DNA of 14,295 nucleotides from the NCBI GenBank assembly GCA_017501025.1, contig JAFVXS010000076.1, forward strand, positions 1 to 14,295, read 5' to 3'. The position numbers were made by a program, and so were the translations under genes. Of this stretch, positions 8,772 through 14,295 are shown one piece after another. The notes under the pieces are model-generated. The model saw only the letters and a list, made by a program, of their open reading frames with translations, did not search any database and had not been told where the DNA came from. Source of the DNA: Alistipes sp. (GTDB lineage: Bacteria; Bacteroidota; Bacteroidia; Bacteroidales; Rikenellaceae). The stretch's first letter is position 1. Each line of letters starts with the position of its first letter.

Positions 8772-8897
8772 AAATCGATTTTATGCGGTATTTACTGCCT
8801 TTAACGTCCCTGTGGCTATGGTCACATACATAGAGTATGCTCCCACAGCCACAGATACGCCAAAGTTGTAAATCCTCGCCTAAAATACGATTTTTAG
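8770..8897. repeat. Structured repeat R1 between exbD and tonB
   Basis: This is the first of two 115-bp copies (core 8783-8897). It is a nested inverted repeat. The outer arm AAAAATCGATTTTATGCG (8770-8787) pairs almost perfectly with 8877-8895. ATTTAC (8790-8795) pairs with GTAAAT (8868-8873). TGTGGCT (8811-8817) pairs with AGCCACA (8847-8853), TGG (8819-8821) with CCA (8843-8845), and CATAC (8825-8829) with GTATG (8835-8839) around a 5-base loop. Almost the whole 127 bases could fold into one long hairpin starting on the exbD stop codon. I see no credible coding potential. The function is unknown; mRNA stabiliser, attenuator or REP-like mobile sequence are options. Confidence 0.85.
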
Positions 8898-8910
8898 TAG
8901 AGATATAGGT

Positions 8911-9025
8911 ATGCGGTATTTACTTTCCTAAACGCCCCGTGTGAGACGGTCACATACGCAGAGTATGCTCCCGCCACACTCGAAGCATTTATGTTGTAAA
9001 TCCTCGCCTAAAATGCGATTTTTAG
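8911..9025. repeat. Structured repeat R2, second copy, upstream of tonB
   Basis: This copy is exactly 128 bases after R1 and the same 115-base length, with no net indels. It is identical to R1 over ATGCGGTATTTACT, nearly identical over GTCACATAC..AGAGTATGCTCCC (8949-8972) and over the last 33 bases except one. The centre differs, but the hairpin is kept: GTGTG (8939-8943) pairs with CACAC (8975-8979), CGG (8947-8949) with CCG (8971-8973), CATAC (8953-8957) with GTATG (8963-8967), and ATTTAC (8918-8923) with GTAAAT (8996-9001). Unlike R1 it lacks the left outer arm. A short echo, ATGCGGAATAT, recurs at 9060-9070. Confidence 0.85.
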
Positions 9026-9095
9026 CGTGGTATGTTGTTATGATTTTAGTCAATATACTATGCGGAATATATTGCAAAAAAAGTAGAATAAAAGA

Positions 9096-9764
9096 GTGAA
9101 AACAAACTATTGGGCAACGGTTGCAGTAGCGATTTATGCTATTGCAGTAGCATTGTCAATGCTTTGGGTATCAATTGAATACGAAACCCCAAACATTGAC
9201 GAGGCGGAGTTGTTCGTGGAGTTTGTTGAGCCTCCTGTTCAAGAGCCGGAGACACCCCCGAAAAAGGTTGTTTCGCCACCGCATAACAGGGTGGCACCCG
9301 TAGAGCAGACCGAACAGGTTGCAGGTACCGATCAAAAGAGTCGCACCGTAAATCCGAAGGCACTTTTCAAGATGAACAAGGGTGGTAGCGACACCCCCGA
9401 GAGTGTTGGAAACCCTAACGCGAACACCGCCGAAAAAGAGGAGTCGAGCGGCAAGGGTCGAGGGCTTAATCCGTTGGGTTTAGACGCTTTGGACGAGGGT
9501 TTGCAGGGGCGTGGTCTTGTCGGCACACTGCCATCGCCTATCTATCCGGCCGGCAATCGAGGCGGTCGTGTAAAGGTGCGGGTAACGGTCGATAAGCAGG
9601 GGCGTGTAACGGCTGCAACCTTTGAGCCGAAGGGTTCGACAACATCCGATGCAGTGCTTGTCGAGGCGGCTATAAAGGCGGCAAAATTGGCACGATTTAC
9701 CGAGAGTGCAGCCTTTGTTCAGGGTGGCACCATCACCTATAATTTTAAGCTGAAAAGCGAGTAA
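9096..9764 (+). CDS. tonB: Energy transducer TonB
   Basis: TonB links the ExbB-ExbD motor in the inner membrane to TonB-dependent receptors in the outer membrane. The 222-residue protein has a short N terminus, one signal-anchor helix (about 6-26, ATVAVAIYAIAVALSMLWV) and an acidic and Pro-rich linker (EFVEPPVQEPETPPKK, 42-57). A low-complexity Gly/Asn/Ser spacer follows to about 135. The C-terminal TonB domain (about 140-222) shows PSPIYPAGNRGGRVKVRVTV, DKQGRVTAATF and the final strand GGTITYNFKL. GTG at 9096 is chosen because a TAG lies in frame at 9084-9086 and the next internal ATG would delete the membrane anchor. Its natural clients include SusC-type receptors such as the one at the right end. 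It is separated from exbD by the two structured repeats, so its expression could be uncoupled from that of exbBD. Confidence 0.9.
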   Translation: MKTNYWATVAVAIYAIAVALSMLWVSIEYETPNIDEAELFVEFVEPPVQEPETPPKKVVSPPHNRVAPVEQTEQVAGTDQKSRTVNPKALFKMNKGGSDTPESVGNPNANTAEKEESSGKGRGLNPLGLDALDEGLQGRGLVGTLPSPIYPAGNRGGRVKVRVTVDKQGRVTAATFEPKGSTTSDAVLVEAAIKAAKLARFTESAAFVQGGTITYNFKLKSE

Positions 9765-9789
9765 CCAGAAAAATAGTAACCAACAGACT

Positions 9790-10200
9790 ATGAGACGATT
9801 ATATATACTATTCGGACTCCTTGCAATACTGCTTTTGCTACCCCTGAATGTTGAGGCAAAACGTCCTCCGAAGCATGGCGTATATACCCAATTGCGGTTC
9901 GACAAAACGTCCCACGATTTTGGTACAATTTTGCGTGAGCGTCGAAAATACAACTGCGTATTTAAGGTTGAAAACGTCGGCTCCGAGCCACTCGTTATAC
10001 TGAAAGTTTTGACCTCCTGCTCCTGCCTGAAAGCTCACTATTCACGTCGCCCGATAATGCCGGGAGAGGAGTCGTATATCCGTGTAACAATCGAGGCAGA
10101 GAAGATGCAGGAGGGAGTTTTCCATCGTGTAATCGAGCTCTATTCCAATGCGGGGAAAACCCTCTTTACGGTACAGGGAACATCGGTGCGAAAGAGGTAA
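9790..10200 (+). CDS. Secreted DUF1573 domain protein
   Basis: This small exported protein of 136 residues begins with a clear signal peptide (MRRLYILFGLLAILLLLPLNVEA, cleavage probably after Ala23). The mature part is one immunoglobulin-like DUF1573 domain: FDKTSHDFGTI (about 35-45), NCVFKVENVGSEPLVI, the Cys pair LTSCSCLKAHYS, then PIMPGEESYIRVTIE and the last strand LFTVQGTS. DUF1573 proteins are widespread in Bacteroidetes; their exact role is unknown to me, and the fold suggests a binding or structural role in the envelope. Most copies have SCGC where this one has SCSC. It starts 25 bases after tonB and is probably in the same transcript. There is no lipobox, so it is likely periplasmic or secreted. 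Confidence 0.85.
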   Translation: MRRLYILFGLLAILLLLPLNVEAKRPPKHGVYTQLRFDKTSHDFGTILRERRKYNCVFKVENVGSEPLVILKVLTSCSCLKAHYSRRPIMPGEESYIRVTIEAEKMQEGVFHRVIELYSNAGKTLFTVQGTSVRKR

Positions 10201-10256
10201 AATTTTCAAAAATTTTCCCTTTACACTCCTCTAAATTTCGGACGTTTGACGATCTG

Positions 10257-10919
10257 CTAATCGAGAAAAAATACGATTGCCGTAAAGTGGCACATTACAG
10301 CCAAATTTATCAACAAATGCCACACCAAATGGTGGTATCTGAACCCCTTTTTTGCATAGAACCAGGCACCGAGTGTGTATAGCACTCCACCTGCTGCAAT
10401 GAGTATCAAAAGCGGTAGGGATGCCTTGCGGATAAATAGCGGAAAAAAGAGCAAAATTGTCCATCCCATAATCAAATAAATGGTCAGACTGACAGCCGGA
10501 ATTGACCTTCGCGATAGCGATTTATAGACGATTCCGAAGAGTACCATTACCCACTGAACAACGACTATCAAAATACCCTGCCATCCATCTATAACTGTTA
10601 GAGCAATAGGCGTATAACTCCCTGCAATCGCAATGTAAATACAGATGTGGTCGAGTATGTGAAAAACCTTTTTGTGGGGCGAGTCGGCCTTCATCGAGTG
10701 GTAGAGAGTCGATGCCAAAAACATCAGGAAAATCGAGATTACGAAAATCGAGACACCGACAGCCGATTCTACACTGTTTTCGTTGGTCTGACTGTAACTC
10801 CAAAGTGTCGCAAAAGGTAGTAAAATCAGGGCTGCGACAGCCATCACTCCGTGCGATACGGCATTGCCAATCTCTTCGCCGATTGTGGGGATATAAGGGG
10901 TGTTGTTTTTCTGCTTCAT
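10257..10919 (-). CDS. Hemolysin III family (PAQR-like) integral membrane protein
   Basis: This 220-residue, seven-helix membrane protein belongs to the hemolysin III/YqfA group, related to eukaryotic PAQR (adiponectin/progestin) receptors. Visible family motifs are EEIGNAVSHG (15-24), SxxxH in ASTLYHSMK (Ser70, His74), ILDHICIYIAIAGSYTP (88-104, with Asp90) and the last-helix HHLVWHLLIN (196-205, His197 and His201). In this superfamily Ser/His/Asp plus HxxxH form a buried zinc site resembling that of ceramidases, so all the likely ligands are present. The length is normal. Despite the name, haemolytic activity is not established for most members. Lipid-amide hydrolysis or membrane-stress roles are proposals only. 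It is convergent with the DUF1573 gene, with 56 bases between stops and no GC-rich terminator, and divergent from susC. Confidence 0.92.
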   Translation of the reverse strand: MKQKNNTPYIPTIGEEIGNAVSHGVMAVAALILLPFATLWSYSQTNENSVESAVGVSIFVISIFLMFLASTLYHSMKADSPHKKVFHILDHICIYIAIAGSYTPIALTVIDGWQGILIVVVQWVMVLFGIVYKSLSRRSIPAVSLTIYLIMGWTILLFFPLFIRKASLPLLILIAAGGVLYTLGAWFYAKKGFRYHHLVWHLLINLAVMCHFTAIVFFLD

Positions 10920-10947
10920 AGTACTTGGTTTTGCTTGAACAACGTGG

Positions 10948-10955
10948 CAAAAGTA
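10948..10955 (-). promoter_or_regulatory. Candidate hlyIII -7 promoter element
   Basis: CAAAAGTA on the plus strand reads TACTTTTG on the minus strand, an exact match to TAnnTTTG. It would place the transcription start around 10941 and leave a leader of about 22 bases. No clear TTG is found 19-21 bases upstream. That position falls inside the first of three tandem 12-bp repeats, where the reading is TGGGAG. Confidence 0.4.
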
Positions 10956-10972
10956 GTAAAAATTACCTCAAA

Positions 10973-11008
10973 ATCTCCCATTTTATCTCCAATTTTATCT
11001 CCAATTTT
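10973..11008. repeat. Three tandem 12-bp repeats upstream of hlyIII
   Basis: ATCTCCCATTTT (10973-10984) is followed directly by two exact copies of ATCTCCAATTTT (10985-10996 and 10997-11008), with a degenerate AACAATTTT after them. Read toward hlyIII the unit is AAAATTGGAGAT. The block spans roughly -32 to -68 relative to the predicted hlyIII start, a common place for an activator. The 12-bp step is not exactly one helical turn. Slipped-strand expansion is the plain alternative. Confidence 0.75.
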
Positions 11009-11231
11009 AACAATTTTTTCTTCTTGTATCGAGGCGGGATAAAAGGGTGTTCGAAACGGGATATTTTTTCGCTGAAAATTGTGCTGATTTTATTCGATTT
11101 TAGACAAAAATTTTTCTGAAAAACAGCCCCTTTTTGTTTTACAAAATATTATTCCCAAACAAATGTTGGACCAAAAAGATTTATTAAAAATATTTTTTTG
11201 CGATTTTTTTTGAAAATAATTTGCGATAGTG

Positions 11232-11262
11232 TTGGCGGAATGAAAATCTTTTTTTATTTTTG
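11232..11262 (+). promoter_or_regulatory. susC promoter (Bacteroidetes TTG / TAnnTTTG)
   Basis: TTG at 11232-11234 and TATTTTTG at 11255-11262 are separated by 20 bases. Both elements match the Bacteroidetes primary-sigma consensus exactly, with the expected spacing. Initiation near 11268 would give a leader of about 40 bases ending in an A-rich stretch before the ATG at 11309. The upstream A/T tracts could strengthen it. Confidence 0.75.
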
Positions 11263-11308
11263 TATGAATTTAAGCAACCAATTTTTAATAAAACTTAATA
11301 ATTAACCT

Positions 11309-14295
11309 ATGAAAAGAGATTTACTTCTTGTTTCAAACGGTGTTCGCAAGTTTGCGATGGCATTGGTAACATTGTCATTGTTAGTTTGTTGTACGCTGTT
11401 TAGCCCTGCATCGGTGTATGCACAGGGTAAGGGAAAGGTGGTAACCGGTAAGGTTACTGATGCTCGAGGTCCTATGATTGGTGTGACCGTTTCGGTCAAA
11501 GGTCATGCGACACGTGCAGCCCTCACAGATTTGGACGGTAACTACTCGATCGACGTCGCAGGTGTTACAAGTCCGGTTCTCGAATTCACTTATGTTGGTT
11601 ACGAGGCACAAGAGTCGCCTGTTGGTGCTCGCTCGAAGATCGACATCGTGATGAAGGAGGCAACACAGAAGATTGACGAGGTTGTCGTAACGGCACTCGG
11701 TATTACCCGTGCGGAGAAATCCCTCGGTTATGCCGTTTCGAAGGTGTCGGGTGACGATATCGCTCAAACCGTTTCGGGTAACTGGCTCGACGGTATGAAC
11801 GGTAAGGTTGCCGGTATGACATTCGAGTCTGCTGCAACCGGTCCTGCCGGTTCGGTTCGTGTAACCCTCCGTGGCGAGTCTTCCCTCTCGCACGACAACA
11901 ACGAGGCCCTTTTCGTAGTTGACGGTGTACCATTGGGAAATGAGAAAACCGCTTCGGGTGGTGACTCTACCAGTGAGGATGCTCCTATCGACTACGGTAA
12001 CGGTATCGGTGACCTTAACCCAGACGATATCGCTTCGGTATCTGTCTTGAAGGGTCCTGCTGCAACTGCACTTTACGGTTCGCGTGCACAGAACGGTGCC
12101 GTGATTATCACTACAAAGAGCGGTAGCAAGAGCAAGGGTATCGGTGTTGATTACTCGTTCTCGTTTGTTGCAGAGCAGGCTTCTTTCTGGCCTGACTTCC
12201 AGACCGATTATGGTGCTGGTTCGTCGGCTACTACCTCTTATGCAACTGTGAACGGTATTCAGTATTTGCCACAGCAATACTTCTCGTTTTGGAGTGTATA
12301 TTCGGGTTCGACAAAGATTGCAGACCGTCTTTGGTCGCGTAACTGTTGGGGTCCTAAATATGGTACAGACTTCGGTTATGGTGTTGATGAGAATGGCGTA
12401 GGTTTGGCTTATATGTACGAGTCTCTCGATTGGAACAAACTGATGACAGAGCGTACCGACAAACCGGGTTCGATCGATATCAATACTTATGACGTTTATG
12501 ATGGTGACACCAAGCGTACTATTTACGAAGGTGCATCGGACAAGTACTATAAACTCTTGCCTTATCAGGCTCCTGACTTCTACAAAGGTTTCTTCCAGAC
12601 CGGTTTTACCTATAAGAATACTATATCTATTAGCGGTAACAACGGTAAGGGAACTTCGGTTCGTGCTTCGTTCCAGGATGCTCGTAACAACTGGATCGTT
12701 CCTAATATGGGTTACAACACCGAGTCGATTTCGTTCTCTATCAACAGCAAGTTGAACAAAGTTGTAACATTCCGTGCAAAGGTTAATTACTACCGTAAGC
12801 GTTCGGATAACCTTCCTACAACCGGTTATAACAGCTCTTCGCCTGTTTACCAGTTGATGTGGGCTTATCCTTCGGTACAGATCAAGTCGTTCTGGGATGA
12901 GTATGCAAGCGGTCGTATCGACAAGTCGTTCGATATGAAGGATGGTGGCGATATGGTGAACCTTAACACCCTGATTAACTGTAACGGTTCAGGTGATGCT
13001 ACAAACAACCCTTATTGGTTGGCATACGAGCACCTCAATACACAGGTGCGTGACCGTATCTATGGTAATATGCAGGTTAACTTCGCTATCACAAAGGATT
13101 TGGATTTGATGGTTCGTTCGGGTCTCGACCTCTTCAACGACTATCGTACACAGCGCAAGCCTGCCCACACTTCGGGTTACTTGCAGGGCTGGTACCGTAT
13201 CCAGAACATCTTCCGTTATGAGGTTAATACCGACTTCCTCTTGTCGTACAAGAAGCAGTTCAACCGTTTCCACTTGGGCGTAAACTTCGGTGGTAACAAT
13301 ATGGTTTACAACCACCGTAACCAGGCGGTAACTGCGGAGAAGTTGGCTGCACCTAATGTATTTATGATTTCGAACTCGGTTGACCGTCCAAAGTTCTCGT
13401 ATGTATTGACCGAGAAGATGATCAACTCGTTGTATGGTATGCTTTCGTTGAACTACAACGATACTTACTTCCTCGACTTTACAGCTCGTAACGACTGGTC
13501 GTCGGCTTTGGCAAAGGGTAACAACTCTTACTTCTATCCATCTATAAGTGCAGCTATCTTGCTCGATCAGGCTATCCCTGGTTTGCGTGATACCAACTGG
13601 TTGGATATGTTGAAGATTCGTGGTTCGTGGGCAAACGTAGGTAACGACTGCTCGGCTTACCAGATTACCGACTACTATTCGAACTCGTCGTACTCGTCGT
13701 CGTTCGTATTGCCAGGTACTTTGAACAACCCTGACCTTAAACCGGAGAACACCGAGTCTTGGGAGATTGGTTTGGAGGCTCACTTCTTCAAGAAGCGTCT
13801 GTCGTTGGACGTTGCTTACTACGATAGCAAGACTACCAACCAGATTCTTTCGGTTCCTACCGACCAGATTACAGGTGCTACTTACAAGCGTATTAACGCC
13901 GGTGAGGTAACCAACCACGGTGTCGAGCTTTCGATTGGTGCGAAACTCGTTCAGACTCGTAACTTCTCGTGGGATTTCAACTTCAACTGGTCGCGTAACT
14001 GGAACAAACTCGTTGAGTTGGCTCCTGGCGTAGAGCTTTATCAGTTGAATACATCTTACACAGCAGGTAACAGCGTATTCGTATATGCTTATCCTGGTAA
14101 GGAGCTTGGTCGTATCTATGGTTATGGTTTCCAGCGTGCTCCACAGGGTGCTTACTACACTGACGCCAACACCGGTGAGGTTGTTGATTGCTCGGGTCAG
14201 ATTATCGTAACAGCCGATGGTTATCCACAGTTGGATACACAGAACCTTATTGACCTTGGTTCTATCTTCCCTGATTGGAAGGGTGGTTTCAGCAC
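11309..14295 (+). CDS. SusC/RagA-family TonB-dependent outer-membrane receptor, 5' part
   Basis: This outer-membrane transporter imports large nutrients (glycans, peptides or others) using energy from TonB-ExbB-ExbD. The frame is open from ATG 11309 to the window end, about 995 residues, and the stop lies beyond. A signal peptide (residues 1-38, cleaved after VYA) is followed by the carboxypeptidase-D-regulatory-like domain (about 43-115, TDLDGNYSI). Next come a TonB-box-like EVVVTALG (about 123-130) and the plug (about 135-270). The plug carries the SusC hallmark DLNPDDIASVSVLKGPAATA and LYGSRAQNGAVIITTKSG. The barrel then shows FTARNDWSSAL, SISAAILLDQ and NPDLKPENTESWEIGLE. There is no STN domain, so signalling to an anti-sigma factor is unlikely. 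Codon use is strongly biased (CGT, GGT, AAC, TAC, TTC), consistent with an abundant protein. A susD-like lipoprotein gene is expected just downstream but is not visible. The substrate cannot be told. Confidence 0.95.
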   Translation, partial: MKRDLLLVSNGVRKFAMALVTLSLLVCCTLFSPASVYAQGKGKVVTGKVTDARGPMIGVTVSVKGHATRAALTDLDGNYSIDVAGVTSPVLEFTYVGYEAQESPVGARSKIDIVMKEATQKIDEVVVTALGITRAEKSLGYAVSKVSGDDIAQTVSGNWLDGMNGKVAGMTFESAATGPAGSVRVTLRGESSLSHDNNEALFVVDGVPLGNEKTASGGDSTSEDAPIDYGNGIGDLNPDDIASVSVLKGPAATALYGSRAQNGAVIITTKSGSKSKGIGVDYSFSFVAEQASFWPDFQTDYGAGSSATTSYATVNGIQYLPQQYFSFWSVYSGSTKIADRLWSRNCWGPKYGTDFGYGVDENGVGLAYMYESLDWNKLMTERTDKPGSIDINTYDVYDGDTKRTIYEGASDKYYKLLPYQAPDFYKGFFQTGFTYKNTISISGNNGKGTSVRASFQDARNNWIVPNMGYNTESISFSINSKLNKVVTFRAKVNYYRKRSDNLPTTGYNSSSPVYQLMWAYPSVQIKSFWDEYASGRIDKSFDMKDGGDMVNLNTLINCNGSGDATNNPYWLAYEHLNTQVRDRIYGNMQVNFAITKDLDLMVRSGLDLFNDYRTQRKPAHTSGYLQGWYRIQNIFRYEVNTDFLLSYKKQFNRFHLGVNFGGNNMVYNHRNQAVTAEKLAAPNVFMISNSVDRPKFSYVLTEKMINSLYGMLSLNYNDTYFLDFTARNDWSSALAKGNNSYFYPSISAAILLDQAIPGLRDTNWLDMLKIRGSWANVGNDCSAYQITDYYSNSSYSSSFVLPGTLNNPDLKPENTESWEIGLEAHFFKKRLSLDVAYYDSKTTNQILSVPTDQITGATYKRINAGEVTNHGVELSIGAKLVQTRNFSWDFNFNWSRNWNKLVELAPGVELYQLNTSYTAGNSVFVYAYPGKELGRIYGYGFQRAPQGAYYTDANTGEVVDCSGQIIVTADGYPQLDTQNLIDLGSIFPDWKGGFS

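Larger units (their letters stand above)
10920..11308. other. AT-rich divergent intergenic region, hlyIII to susC
   Basis: These 389 bases hold no gene that I can support. Apart from the hlyIII promoter element, the 12-bp repeats and the susC promoter listed separately, the stretch 11010-11220 is very rich in A and T runs (for example ATTTTTTTGCG and GATTTTTTTT). Such runs suggest intrinsic curvature or an UP-like role upstream of susC. I saw only weak AT hairpins and no tRNA, riboswitch or convincing small RNA. Confidence 0.6.

Noticed and set aside
8783..8833. A 16-codon peptide starting at the ATG of repeat R1
   Set aside because: The equivalent frame in R2 stops after six codons, so the peptide is not conserved between copies. 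The changes instead preserve base pairing.
8770..9025. A CRISPR array or integron attC sites in the exbD-tonB gap
   Set aside because: There are only two 115-bp copies with a 13-base gap, there are no cas or integrase genes, and the expected GTTRRRY core for attC is not present at the arms.
9027..9095. A separate promoter directly before tonB
   Set aside because: The best -7 candidates (TATATTGC, TATGATTT) miss defined bases of TAnnTTTG and none has a TTG at the correct distance. This leaves open whether tonB depends on read-through from exbBD.
10201..10230. A terminator between the DUF1573 gene and hlyIII
   Set aside because: AAAATTTT-C-AAAAATTTT can form only AT pairs with no usable loop and no GC stem. 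It is too weak to call.
11125..11175. Small hairpins such as AAAACA/TGTTTT and TTGG-A-CCAA upstream of susC
   Set aside because: They are short, AT-rich or have a one-base loop, and are expected by chance in this A/T-run region.
11381..12277. A 298-codon open frame on the minus strand over the SusC N-terminal and plug region
   Set aside because: Same cause as the other antisense frame. Its start would lie inside conserved plug sequence, it has no promoter, and the product is Cys/Thr/Arg-rich and unlike any family I know.
12989..13918. A 309-codon open frame on the minus strand inside the SusC gene
   Set aside because: It is antisense to an unmistakable SusC reading frame, and its translation is Val/Arg/Thr-rich without recognisable domains. 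It arises from the SusC codon bias, which avoids codons whose complement is a stop.

Overview
The window looks like chromosomal DNA from an anaerobic member of the Bacteroidales. Supporting signs are a SusC/RagA-type TonB-dependent receptor, a Bacteroidetes-style TamB, ferredoxin-dependent 2-oxoacid oxidation, A-rich leaders instead of strong Shine-Dalgarno sites, and promoters of the TTG / TAnnTTTG type. Base composition and heavy TCG-serine use would suit an Alistipes-like (Rikenellaceae) genome, but that finer placement is an impression only.

Layout. (1) Positions 1-1842 (+): the 3' part of korA and complete korB, the two subunits of a 2-oxoglutarate:ferredoxin oxidoreductase, four bases apart. 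They end at a bidirectional hairpin terminator (about 1862-1891) that also serves the convergent gene. (2) 1913-2941 (-): tsaD, a tRNA t6A-modification enzyme. (3) 2942-3037: a compact divergent control region with two overlapping candidate promoters and a 9-bp perfect dyad. (4) 3038-7639 (+): a 1533-residue TamB/AsmA-like envelope protein starting with GTG. (5) 7684-8771 (+): exbB and exbD. (6) 8770-9025: two 115-bp copies of a structured repeat, 128 bp apart, lying between exbD and tonB. (7) 9096-10200 (+): tonB (GTG start) and a small secreted DUF1573 protein. (8) 10257-10919 (-): a hemolysin III/PAQR-like seven-helix membrane protein. (9) 10920-11308: an AT-rich divergent intergenic region with three tandem 12-bp repeats on the hlyIII side and a textbook Bacteroidetes promoter on the susC side. 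(10) 11309-14295 (+): a SusC/RagA receptor, cut by the window end.

How the genes fit together. ExbB, ExbD and TonB form the inner-membrane motor that powers outer-membrane TonB-dependent transporters such as the SusC protein at the right end. TamB is an envelope protein linked in other bacteria to outer-membrane protein assembly or lipid transport. The centre and right of the window are therefore mostly about building and energising the outer membrane, with housekeeping metabolism (KorAB) and tRNA modification (TsaD) on the left.

I see no defence system, prophage, CRISPR array, rRNA or tRNA, and no clearly new multi-gene system. The least explained element is the paired structured repeat between exbD and tonB. 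It shows one base-pair-preserving double change between its two copies and has some REP-like features.
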